In this document: piece by piece, positions 28,242 through 35,227 of the stretch
Layout of the letters: every line of letters starts with the position of its first letter
Position numbering within the stretch: the first letter of the stretch is position 1
Assembly (NCBI GenBank): GCA_021781655.1
Contig: JAJXWJ010000032.1
Coordinates: forward strand, 1-35,341
DNA length: 35,341 nucleotides
From: Bacillota bacterium
GTDB taxonomy: Bacteria > Bacillota > Clostridia > Clostridiales > Clostridiaceae
Direction: 5' to 3'
The notes under the pieces: generated by a model
Database searches by the model: none
What the model was told of the DNA's origin: nothing
What the model saw: the letters and a program-made list of their open reading frames with translations, nothing else
Translations under genes and position numbers: made by a program

Positions 28242-29201
28242 ATGATTGAAGATATAGCTCTTACTCCTCAAGAAGTTGCCGACATATTAAAAATTGCTAA
28301 AAATACAGTTTATGAACTTATAAAAAGAGGGGAACTAAACGGTTATAAGGTTGGTAAGAAAATTAGAGTAGACTTTAGTGATGTTGAGGAATATAAAAAC
28401 AAAACAAAGCATAAGGAAATAAATATATCAAAACCAAGTAATGATGAATTTTCTTTATATAATAATTGTTCTAACCATAGCGAAAATATTCATAATAATG
28501 ATTTTGTGATTTGTGGACAAGATATATTATTGGATATTCTTTCTAGATACTTAGAATTACATCCACAAGGTGTGCACCCTCTTAGATCATACACAGGTAG
28601 TTATAATGGATTAACTTCCCTTTATCATGATAAAGTTCAAGTTGCTACTGCCCATCTTTGGGACAGTGACAGTGATCAATACAACATACCGTATATTAGG
28701 AGATTAATTCCTGGGATACCAACAGTAGTAATTAATATAGCTTACGTAATGCTTGGTTTTTATGTTATAAAAGGCAATCCTAAAAAAATTAGTAGCTGGG
28801 AAGACTTAAAAAGACAAGACATAAAAATACTAAATAGAGAAAAGGGAAGTGGAACTAGAATATTATTAGATGAACATCTAAGACTTCTAGACATCGATAG
28901 TAATAGTATAAATGGCTACAATGATGAATGTTTAACTCATCTTGCAGCTGCAAGTACCGTTGCTAGAGGTGGAGCCGATGTTGCCCTTGGAAATGAGAAA
29001 ACAAGTTTTCAAGTAAGCAATGTTGATTTTATTCCCTTAGCAAGAGAAAAATACGATTTAGTAATTAAAAAATCTAATCTCAATAAACCTCCATTTAAAG
29101 CAATTATAGAAATTTTAAAATCTGAAAGCTTTAAACGAGAACTAATCGGCATAGGTGGATATGACATTTCAAGCATTGGCTCCATAGTTACCGAACTATA
29201 A
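28242..29201 (+). CDS. HTH plus PBP-like ligand-domain regulator divergent from nifH
   Basis: 319 aa. Residues 5-52 are an excisionase/MerR-like helix-turn-helix (LTPQEVADILKIAKNTVYEL, then GYKVGKKIRV). After a polar linker, residues about 87-305 form a PBP-like domain of the kind seen in LysR and MoeA relatives, with LNREKGSGTRILLDEHL (197-213) and AAASTVARGGADVALG (235-250). Such domains resemble oxyanion-binding proteins, so molybdate, tungstate or a related ligand is a reasonable guess. It is divergent from nifH, in one unit with a HesB-like gene, and in the same island as modABC. I infer that it regulates nif transcription. AAAGGAGAT precedes the ATG. The ligand and direction of control are unknown. 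Confidence 0.8.
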   Translation: MIEDIALTPQEVADILKIAKNTVYELIKRGELNGYKVGKKIRVDFSDVEEYKNKTKHKEINISKPSNDEFSLYNNCSNHSENIHNNDFVICGQDILLDILSRYLELHPQGVHPLRSYTGSYNGLTSLYHDKVQVATAHLWDSDSDQYNIPYIRRLIPGIPTVVINIAYVMLGFYVIKGNPKKISSWEDLKRQDIKILNREKGSGTRILLDEHLRLLDIDSNSINGYNDECLTHLAAASTVARGGADVALGNEKTSFQVSNVDFIPLAREKYDLVIKKSNLNKPPFKAIIEILKSESFKRELIGIGGYDISSIGSIVTEL

Positions 29202-29223
29202 ATATTAGAAATGAGGGATAGAC

Positions 29224-29547
29224 ATGGATATAATTGAAATTAGCGAGGAAGCTTATAATGAATTTAAAGCTTATCTTAATAACAGTGGTGTAGGAAGTTA
29301 CAATTTAAGAATTGGATATGTAGGAAAAGATTGCAATGGTGCTATATTTAATATAGAAGAATCTTCTGAACTTCCAAATGATCTTGTTGTGGAATTAAAT
29401 GAACTTGTTTTATATATAGACGAAAAGTTAGTAAATGAATATGAGGGCTTTATTATTTTATCAAATAAAGAAAATAACGGTGAAGGCTTGGAACTTAAAC
29501 CAATAAAAGCACCTCCTAATCCATGCATTGGCTGTTCAGGCTGCTAA
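29224..29547 (+). CDS. HesB/IscA-like iron-sulfur protein
   Basis: 107 aa, the usual A-type carrier length. The core fold of the family is recognisable (IEISEEAYNEFKAYL, then NLRIGYVGKDCNG with C37), but the C-terminal CGCG-type motif is replaced by PNPCIGCSGC, giving C101, C104 and C107. A-type proteins carry Fe-S clusters or iron, and HesB relatives are often found in nif regions. The extra-cysteine tail could bind a cluster or metal in a different way. It lies 22 nt after the regulator gene with GAGGGA as ribosome binding site, so they share a transcript. The final codons contain no in-frame TGA, so this is not a selenoprotein form. Confidence 0.75.
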   Translation: MDIIEISEEAYNEFKAYLNNSGVGSYNLRIGYVGKDCNGAIFNIEESSELPNDLVVELNELVLYIDEKLVNEYEGFIILSNKENNGEGLELKPIKAPPNPCIGCSGC

Positions 29548-29553
29548 AATTAG

Positions 29554-29604
29554 AAATAAGGGGCTAAACTCCCTTTCTTTCTATCTAATAGCAGCCCCTT
29601 ATTT
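29554..29604. terminator. Bidirectional terminator
   Basis: AAATAAGGGGCT (29554-29565) and AGCCCCTTATTT (29593-29604) are perfect 12-nt inverse copies, with T-rich sequence following on both strands. It separates the HesB-like gene from the convergent DUF2325 gene, whose stop codon lies in the right arm. Confidence 0.85.
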
Positions 29605-31152
29605 ATTTATAAGTTTCTTTATCTCATCCATAAGCTCATATTCTACCAACTCCATATTTGTTTTGCCTATATAACCAAACTTCAAGACATTTGCTCTAAT
29701 AAAATTCATAGCCCTATAATATGTAGCATGATTCATATAACCAGAATAAAAAAATATATATTCATAACCTCCCAAAATAGCAACATCAAAATTTTCATTA
29801 AAACCGCTTAAGGTTCTTAAATTAGGATACTTTTCTCTAAATCTTCTCCTCCATTCTTTTGTACCTCCAATTATTAATATTTTTGAACAATCTATATACG
29901 AGTCTAGGGTTTTTTCTCTTTCTTTTGGAATATATTCATTATTTACTTCAAACACATATTCCCTTAAAGTATTTAATTCATTTCTATATTTTCTTTCTTC
30001 TAAAAGACATTTTTCTAGTTCTAATATCTTGCTATTCATCTCATTGATTTGAATTTTATGTGATTTTTCTATTTTATTTATTTCATAATTTAGTGCTTCA
30101 TTAAAGCTATTTTTTTCATCTGCAACATTATTAAGTTCAATTTTTAAATTAAGATTTTCCTTTTCTATGGTGGCAAGTCTGCCTTCTAAATCATCGATTT
30201 TATATAGAAGCGTTTCTTTATTGTTCTTAAAATACAAATCCTTTGAATTTTTATACTCATTGATTAAACTTTTTATAAAAACACCACATATAACATTATT
30301 TATCATGTCTTCAGGATTTTTAATTCTTCTGCTCTTTATATTAGCTAAAATAATTTCTTCAATATCCCTTTCGCTAAGGCTTTTAAAAAGATGGTTTATA
30401 TTTAATTTATTTATTATAAAAAGATTTTCTGTTATATTTCCAAACTCTTCAATAAGTTTATTATCATGATTTATTATATTTTTATAATTAAAAATATTTC
30501 CATACCTTTCTATAATTAAATTCATAACTTTTCCAATTTGATCTCTATTTCTATTAAGTTCCTCTAAAATATCAGTTGTTATTGGAGCATTAAACTGAAA
30601 ATCTTGAAACTCATTAATAATAGATACAACACAGTTTTGATCTATATTATCAGGATATTTATACATTGAAATATAAAAATAGACTGCTGCATCTATTCTT
30701 GATTGGGTCTCCCTTGTTATTAAGTCCATTTGTGAATATCTTTCCTTAAGCTCCCTCAAATTATGTCTTCGTACAGCTTTAAATACTATAGGATAAAACT
30801 TTTTAAGTAATTTAATTATTTTATACCTTAAATTAAAATCCTCTTCTGCACACAATAATATGCCTAAAACTTTCCTAGCATAAATAATTTGTTCTAATGT
30901 CCCTTCTGTCATAATAATATGATTTATAGCCGTTGACTTTTGCATTGTATTGTAATAAAAAAGTTTATTCTGTGAATATATTTCTTCTATTTCCAAAATC
31001 ATTTCTTGAGTTTTTACTAATCCTACACTTATATTTGAAAACAAATAATTTTTTAAAACATCCTCTGCTATTTCTAACTTTCGTCCTATAGCTTTCGAAA
31101 ACCCATCTATATTAACTATTTCATTTTTATTTTTATCTACTTTTCTCTCCAA
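29599..31152 (-). CDS. Coiled-coil protein with C-terminal DUF2325 domain, function unknown
   Basis: 517 aa starting at TTG (31150-31152) with AGGTGG just ahead. The next Met is about 50 residues in. The first 300 residues are helical, rich in Ile, Lys and Glu, and match no family I know. A coiled coil runs from about 318 to 400. Residues 425-510 look like DUF2325: KILIIGGTKEWRRRF, then LRTLSGF, FDVAILGGYEYIFFYSGYMNHATYYRA, and a VLKFGYIGKTN strand, a small Rossmann-like fold. The domain has no assigned activity. The gene sits between the nif regulator-HesB unit and the nitrogenase-linked ferredoxin, and its promoter region is shared with the ferredoxin. A nif-related role is inferred from position only. 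Confidence 0.72.
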   Translation of the reverse strand: MERKVDKNKNEIVNIDGFSKAIGRKLEIAEDVLKNYLFSNISVGLVKTQEMILEIEEIYSQNKLFYYNTMQKSTAINHIIMTEGTLEQIIYARKVLGILLCAEEDFNLRYKIIKLLKKFYPIVFKAVRRHNLRELKERYSQMDLITRETQSRIDAAVYFYISMYKYPDNIDQNCVVSIINEFQDFQFNAPITTDILEELNRNRDQIGKVMNLIIERYGNIFNYKNIINHDNKLIEEFGNITENLFIINKLNINHLFKSLSERDIEEIILANIKSRRIKNPEDMINNVICGVFIKSLINEYKNSKDLYFKNNKETLLYKIDDLEGRLATIEKENLNLKIELNNVADEKNSFNEALNYEINKIEKSHKIQINEMNSKILELEKCLLEERKYRNELNTLREYVFEVNNEYIPKEREKTLDSYIDCSKILIIGGTKEWRRRFREKYPNLRTLSGFNENFDVAILGGYEYIFFYSGYMNHATYYRAMNFIRANVLKFGYIGKTNMELVEYELMDEIKKLINK

Positions 31153-31202
31153 ACTCCCACCTACTCTTTCGTTTTATTGAGATTAATACGCAATATAAAT
31201 AA

Positions 31203-31232
31203 ATTATATAATATCTTCATAATTTTAGTGAA
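31203..31232 (-). promoter_or_regulatory. Candidate promoter of the DUF2325 gene
   Basis: Reading leftward, TTCACT (31227-31232) and TATAAT (31203-31208) are 18 nt apart, about 50 nt before the TTG start. A separate perfect palindrome GTTAATATTAAC lies upstream at 31263-31274. Confidence 0.45.
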
Positions 31233-31314
31233 CCTTTAAGCTTTAATTGTATTTTCTATTTTGTTAATATTAACCGTTTTTTATGTGTCTATAAATAATT
31301 TTAGCTTATTTTAA

Positions 31315-31330
31315 TTGATAAATCAATAAA
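31315..31330. promoter_or_regulatory. Palindromic site shared with nifH (ferredoxin copy)
   Basis: TTGATAAATCAATAAA, identical to 27930-27945, lies about 83 nt ahead of the ferredoxin ATG and 163 nt ahead of the divergent DUF2325 gene. It sits upstream of either possible ferredoxin promoter. Confidence 0.6.
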
Positions 31331-31337
31331 AATAAGC

Positions 31338-31366
31338 TTGTATAATTATCAAATTAATGTTATCAT
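31338..31366 (+). promoter_or_regulatory. Candidate promoter of the [2Fe-2S] ferredoxin gene
   Basis: TTGTAT (31338-31343) and TATCAT (31361-31366) are 17 nt apart, with TGT before the -10. This is the same architecture as the nifH promoter. A consensus TATAAT at 31341-31346 is an alternative -10, but its best -35 (TTGATA in the palindrome) is 20 nt away. Confidence 0.45.
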
Positions 31367-31408
31367 TTAATTCAAATAAAAAATATTAAGAAAGCTGAGG
31401 TAATATTA

Positions 31409-31717
31409 ATGGTTAATCCTAAGTATCATATTTTTGTATGTACGAGTTGCAGAGTAAATGGAAAACAACAAGGTCTATGTTATTCTAAAGATTCTGTACA
31501 AATAGTTAATAATTTTATGGAAGAAATCGATGAAAGAGACCTATCCAGTGAAGTTATGGTAACTAACACTGGATGCTTTGGTGTTTGCAGTAGCGGTCCA
31601 ATTGTAGTTGTATATCCTGAAGGAACTTGGTACGGTAATGTATCTCCAGATGATGTAGAAGAAATTGTTGAAAAACATATTGAAGGTGGAGAAATTGTGA
31701 CTAGACTACAGATTTAA
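31409..31717 (+). CDS. Thioredoxin-like [2Fe-2S] ferredoxin linked to nitrogenase
   Basis: 102 aa with cysteines at 11, 14, 24, 56 and 60 (FVCTSCRVNGKQQGLCY and NTGCFGVCSSGP). Length and Cys positions match the C. pasteurianum [2Fe-2S] ferredoxin, a thioredoxin-fold protein known to interact specifically with the MoFe protein of nitrogenase. Four of the cysteines bind the cluster and the fifth lies in a flexible loop. Its exact role is not settled; electron transfer or nitrogenase protection or assembly are options. GAGGT precedes the ATG. It is monocistronic and shares a palindromic upstream site with nifH. It is strikingly acidic. Confidence 0.93.
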   Translation: MVNPKYHIFVCTSCRVNGKQQGLCYSKDSVQIVNNFMEEIDERDLSSEVMVTNTGCFGVCSSGPIVVVYPEGTWYGNVSPDDVEEIVEKHIEGGEIVTRLQI

Positions 31718-31793
31718 TTACATTTTTTATGTATTCCTGCTTAAGCACGTCTTTATTAATAATAGCTTTAGCAGGGTACAAAATATTATTAAA

Positions 31794-31907
31794 CTATATT
31801 GGTAAACTAAAGCTCATCGTTGTCCCTTCTGAAGTTACGGTAATTAGATTATGAATAATCATCAAATTCACCACCATCTGGAATATATTCTCCAGTAATT
31901 CTTTAGT
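31794..31907 (-). pseudogene. Remnant of a sensor histidine-kinase ATPase domain
   Basis: A leftward frame of about 38 codons ending at TAG 31794-31796 reads KELLENIFQ, then IIHNLITVTSEG, then TTMSFSLPI. These match in order the pieces of a HATPase_c domain: the G1-box tail (PKELLEKIFE), the helix before GGxI, and the C-terminal GTTFxFxLP. The glycine-rich stretch that should lie between is missing, and a stop precedes the fragment. The remainder of 31718-31926 holds no gene that I can see. Confidence 0.4.
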
Positions 31908-31926
31908 TTGCTTTTATCGCTGAGAT

Positions 31927-32625
31927 TTACTCTTGCACATCATATTCCTTATTAAACTCCAGCTCTAGATAATGCACTCCGCTACCATTTAATTCTTCTT
32001 CATATTTCTTCGGGTCTTCAGTATTTTCTGCAAACATACCATAATGAGTAGGTATACCAATTTTAACTCCTAGCTCTTTAGAAAGCTTTGCTGCCTCCAT
32101 GTAATTCATATTTCCCAGTTTTCCATTAATACAAACTACAATTATATCTATTTCAAACGTTTTTACTTCTAATAGCTTTTCATTAAATAAACTATCGCCA
32201 ACAAAATATATATTGGTATTGTTATAGGAAACAATAACTCCTATACTATCTTCTGTATGATCAGCATACACAGCAGTAATTTGGGTTTCACCTAAGTTAA
32301 TCTTATTATTACGATCTAATGCTATTATTTTATCTTCCTTAATTCCTATCTTTTTAAAGTGTTCCATGCAACTCTTAGGTCCTGCATAAAGTATTTTATC
32401 GTGATTTGTATATTTTAGTGTCTCCTCATCAAAATGATCCATATGATCATGTGTCGTAATTATCATATCTGCCTCTAAATCCTTTGGTGAAATAGGTGCA
32501 GGTATTAACCTATTTAAGCCTTCCACTTCGAAAACCGAATTTGAAAAATACGGATCGATACATAAAGTTTTACTTCCTAATGTAATTAAATAACCACCTT
32601 GTCCTATCCATTTTAATTTCAACAT
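31927..32625 (-). CDS. MBL-fold metal-dependent hydrolase
   Basis: 232 aa from the ATG at 32625 (GGAG 9 nt upstream). An earlier ATG lies 18 nt out with a poorer site. The metallo-beta-lactamase fold is shown by the THDHMDHFD motif (zinc ligands), a VYADHTEDSIGV segment, YFVGDSLF with a metal-bridging Asp, and a late GIPTHYGMF. It resembles the UPF0173/UlaG-like branch, whose members include small-molecule hydrolases, but the substrate is unknown. It is followed by no operon partner. The isochorismatase-family gene lies 75 nt upstream in the same direction. Confidence 0.85.
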   Translation of the reverse strand: MLKLKWIGQGGYLITLGSKTLCIDPYFSNSVFEVEGLNRLIPAPISPKDLEADMIITTHDHMDHFDEETLKYTNHDKILYAGPKSCMEHFKKIGIKEDKIIALDRNNKINLGETQITAVYADHTEDSIGVIVSYNNTNIYFVGDSLFNEKLLEVKTFEIDIIVVCINGKLGNMNYMEAAKLSKELGVKIGIPTHYGMFAENTEDPKKYEEELNGSGVHYLELEFNKEYDVQE

Positions 32626-32700
32626 AACAACAACTCCATTCATTTATTCGTTTAATTTTTTACAATTTTTTCATAGATATTTCAATACTTTATATGAATT

Positions 32701-33222
32701 TTATTTCATTCTAATAATTGCTTCATCCACAGAAATACATTGTGCATATCTGTCTTTCCAAATAAATTCATTATAATATTCATAGCTTTGCTGTGCTGAC
32801 ATGAATTTATTATCGACTGTTGTATTTGCATATGCTGGAACTATTACATTAAATCCATGTTCAAATCCGCATTTTATAGTAGCATCAATACAATAATCTG
32901 TCTGAAGCCCTGTAACAATTATTTCTTTTTCGCCCTTTTCTATCAAATATTCCAGCAAGCCTGTCCCTTTAAATGGGCTATTAACTTCTTTATCAAATAT
33001 TTTTTCATCATCTATTGGCTGAAATTTTTCATATATTTCAAAGCCCTCTGTTCCTTTTGTTAAGTCATTTCCTACTCCATCATCATGACGGATATATATT
33101 ACCTCAATATTATTTTTTCTTGCCTCTTTTATTATTCTCTTAACATTTTCAACAAACACATCAAATTTATATAATCTTTCGTTGGTTATTAACTTTTGTG
33201 TATCAACAACTAATAAAACCAT
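32701..33222 (-). CDS. Isochorismatase-family cysteine hydrolase
   Basis: 173 aa. The catalytic triad of the family is visible: D7 in LLVVDTQK, K78 in FDKEVNSPFKGT, and the nucleophile C111 in VTGLQTDYCIDATI. The cis-peptide-type loop precedes C111. Family members hydrolyse amides such as nicotinamide or ureidomalonate derivatives, and this one cannot be assigned to a substrate. AGAGGAAG precedes the ATG. A short decayed reading frame ends 5 nt before it. Confidence 0.87.
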   Translation of the reverse strand: MVLLVVDTQKLITNERLYKFDVFVENVKRIIKEARKNNIEVIYIRHDDGVGNDLTKGTEGFEIYEKFQPIDDEKIFDKEVNSPFKGTGLLEYLIEKGEKEIIVTGLQTDYCIDATIKCGFEHGFNVIVPAYANTTVDNKFMSAQQSYEYYNEFIWKDRYAQCISVDEAIIRMK

Positions 33223-33227
33223 TTTAA

Positions 33228-33320
33228 CTACTTCCTCTCTAACTTCTCAACTATATTTTTTAGTTCTTCAACAACAGAATTATGTTCTAAATTAAATCCT
33301 CCTTGAAAAGTATTATAAAC
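33228..33320 (-). pseudogene. Short C-terminal-like fragment upstream of the cysteine hydrolase
   Basis: A 30-codon leftward frame between two stops reads FQGGFNLEHNSVVEEL followed by KNIVEKLERK. It has the look of an amphipathic C-terminal helix of a lost gene. It has no good start codon and I do not recognise the family. The remainder of the 307-nt gap 33223-33529 holds only the terminator at 33438-33471. Confidence 0.25.
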
Positions 33321-33437
33321 TTAAAATTTGATTCCTAAACAGAATGTTATATTTTAATATTATAGCATTTTATCCAATCTTTATATTGTTTTTTTAATAC
33401 TTTTATTTTACTTTTTATACCAATATATATCACAAAA

Positions 33438-33471
33438 AAATTACTGACTTTGGCTTTCAAGTCAGTAATTT
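33438..33471 (-). terminator. Terminator of the cupin gene
   Basis: AAATTACTGACTT (33438-33450) and AAGTCAGTAATTT (33459-33471) form a perfect 13-bp stem with an 8-nt loop. The leftward transcript continues into seven T residues. Confidence 0.85.
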
Positions 33472-33529
33472 ATAATTCTTTTATCATTCCAATTTATAAA
33501 TATTATAAAATTTTCATAAAAGTTGCTGT

Positions 33530-33913
33530 TTATTCCACTATAATTTTATCATTTTTTATTATTTCTCTCTTATCTATTCCTTCAGGAACAAATCTAAACA
33601 CAATAAAATCCACTTCTTCATCAGTTTCATTTTCAAATGTATGAATCGAATTTCCTACTTTTACAAGCTCATTTCTATTAATCTTTTTGGACTTTTCTTT
33701 GCCATCTTCTAACCATCTACATGTCAATTGGCCTTTAGTAATTAACAATGTTTCTTCAATTCTTAAGTGATAATGCCATTCCTGAATACTTTTAGGCGGA
33801 ATGGTATTCAAATGAATTTCATATTCATTAAATATATAATAACTAACTTCAGTTCCATTATTCTTATGTACATTAATAGCATCATTTTCTGTTATAAACT
33901 TAATACTTTCCAT
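33530..33913 (-). CDS. Single-domain cupin protein
   Basis: 127 aa from the ATG at 33913 (GGTGA 5-6 nt upstream). An ATG 12 nt earlier is possible, but its GGAG is 12 nt away. The cupin motifs are HLNTIPPKSIQEWHYHLRIEE (His and Glu metal ligands) and, after the RWLEDGK turn, GNSHTFEN-like GNSIHTFENETDE. It is a small metal-binding beta-barrel. Such stand-alone cupins have varied or unknown roles, and none can be assigned here. Confidence 0.75.
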   Translation of the reverse strand: MESIKFITENDAINVHKNNGTEVSYYIFNEYEIHLNTIPPKSIQEWHYHLRIEETLLITKGQLTCRWLEDGKEKSKKINRNELVKVGNSIHTFENETDEEVDFIVFRFVPEGIDKREIIKNDKIIVE

Positions 33914-33950
33914 ATCAATCACCATAATTAATTATTTCTCCGCTTATTAT

Positions 33951-34208
33951 TTAATTTGTATTAATAGTTCCTTTTATGTTTTTAAGATACCCTTCCTCTA
34001 ACTCTCTTGCCATACTCCATTCAGCATTTTTATCTTTATCTCTTATATGAAAAATCTCATATTTATTTGTAGGGCTAAATCCAATTTTATGATAAAAATC
34101 TGGATTTTTGCATATAGGTGATAATAACAATTCTATTATCTTGACAGTATCGTTTGTTATCACTGTTTTATACAGGACAACTTGTCCTATTAATTCATCA
34201 TAATGCAT
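33951..34208 (-). pseudogene. GNAT acetyltransferase with internal deletion
   Basis: 85 aa. The N-terminal part ELIGQVVLYKTVITNDTVKIIELLLSPIC matches strands of a GNAT acetyltransferase up to where the acetyl-CoA pyrophosphate loop (Q/RxxGxG/A) should follow. Instead it joins directly to KNPDFYHKIGFSPTNKYEI and MARELEEGYLKNIKGT, which match the C-terminal end of the same fold. About 40 or more central residues with the cofactor loop are absent, and the N-terminus is also short. The frame is open, but the product cannot be a working enzyme of the usual type. Confidence 0.6.
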
Positions 34209-34278
34209 CTGAAAAATTAATTATTAAAGATTGCAAAATAATTTTGCATAATACTTTGTTAATATTGTAACATATTTA

Positions 34279-34590
34279 CTAAAAACAATGTATTTTTTTC
34301 ACTTGCTCTTCTGAAATTTTACACTCTTTAGTTTCATTACTTGACATTTGTTTTTCTTTACATTCATCAAATTTAGGTAATTCAATAAATACTAATTCCA
34401 ATAATTCTGTTAATGCTTGCATTGTAGTCTTTTCAAATAAAGCATAACTTTTACTAAAACTTTCTCCATCTAGATATTTAAAGTTTAATATATTTATCGT
34501 CACAGTCCTCTTCAAGCAAGAATAATCTTCTCCTTTTTCTAACTGCGTTAATAGCATCTTTGACATATAAAATATTGTTCGTTTAATCAT
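34279..34590 (-). pseudogene. Fragment of an Rpn / PD-(D/E)XK nuclease-family transposase protein
   Basis: 103 aa against roughly 280-300 for the family. The visible part, RTIFYMSKMLLTQLEKGEDYSCLKRTVTINILNFKYL, followed by LTELLELVFIELPKFDE, matches the middle of recombination-promoting nuclease proteins (PDDEXK_2 family). The N-terminal catalytic motif is missing, and the C-terminus ends in an unrelated-looking tail. It directly follows the glyoxalase-like gene without a convincing ribosome binding site, and is most likely a relic. Confidence 0.6.
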
Positions 34591-34591
34591 A

Positions 34592-34975
34592 TTATACTGT
34601 TATCTCAATTTGATTTCCCTCTATACCGATAATACAGCTCTCATAATATCCATCTCCTGTAGTTCTTGGTCCACTAATAACTTCATACCCATCTTGTTTA
34701 AGTCTTTCAGTTAGTTCATCAACCTTTTCTTTACTTCCTACGCTAAAAGCAATATGAATAAGTCCAGTACGCGTTAAAGCTTTATCTATATCGTTCATAT
34801 TTGGTTTATTCATAATTTCCAAACGTGTATCCCCATCGAATGTTAAAAAATAAGATTTAAAATCCGTAGTTTTATTATAGTATCCTTCATTTGACTTTGC
34901 GTTTAAGTAGGAAATAAAGAATTTCTTTGTTTTTTCTAAATCATTTACATACATTGCAACATGTTCTATTCTCAT
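34592..34975 (-). CDS. Glyoxalase/VOC-superfamily protein
   Basis: 127 aa from the ATG at 34975 with GGGTGA upstream. A more distant in-frame start is less well placed. The paired beta-alpha-beta-beta-beta modules of the vicinal-oxygen-chelate fold are evident: [20 protein letters not shown] at the start with metal ligand His5, then [18 protein letters not shown] with His, and [19 protein letters not shown] with the last Glu ligand. Likely a metal-dependent lyase, isomerase or resistance protein. The substrate is not identifiable. Confidence 0.85.
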   Translation of the reverse strand: MRIEHVAMYVNDLEKTKKFFISYLNAKSNEGYYNKTTDFKSYFLTFDGDTRLEIMNKPNMNDIDKALTRTGLIHIAFSVGSKEKVDELTERLKQDGYEVISGPRTTGDGYYESCIIGIEGNQIEITV

Positions 34976-35010
34976 ATAAATCACCCTTTTATCCGTAAAT
35001 TTCACAAAAC

Positions 35011-35088
35011 TCATTTAAGTTTCACATCTTGAAGAATATCTCTATCTGGATATAATTCATCCCATTGCTTTATATTATTTTTATTCAT
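35011..35088 (-). pseudogene. N-terminal-region fragment of a GNAT acetyltransferase
   Basis: A 25-codon frame, MNKNNIKQWDELYPDRDIL then QDVKLK, ends at TGA 35011-35013. The IKQWDELYP segment is typical of the early part of GNAT acetyltransferases (NINQWDExYP), but nothing follows. It overlaps the end of the UPF0158 fragment. Confidence 0.4.
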
Positions 35089-35227
35089 ATTGTAAATTGT
35101 TACTCTCACACCATTCTACAGCTATCTTTTTATATTCATTTGCTTGAAACTCAAACCACTGTTTTTCTATTTCCATATTATTAACTGCATCTTTAAATTT
35201 TCTAAAAGCTCCTTTCAGCTTTAAAGA
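35081..35227 (-). pseudogene. C-terminal fragment of a UPF0158-family protein
   Basis: A leftward frame preceded by an in-frame TAA and ending at TAA 35081-35083 reads LKGAFRKFKDAVNNMEIEKQ, then WFEFQANEYKKIAVEWCESNN. It matches the tail of UPF0158 proteins (KGAFRRFKD, then W-F-F...AIEWCEENGI). The N-terminal two thirds are missing. Together with its neighbours this makes 35015-35230 a stretch of relics. Confidence 0.55.

Noticed and set aside
29500-29547. Selenocysteine form of the HesB-like protein
   Set aside because: No in-frame TGA occurs in the tail; all three tail positions are ordinary Cys codons.
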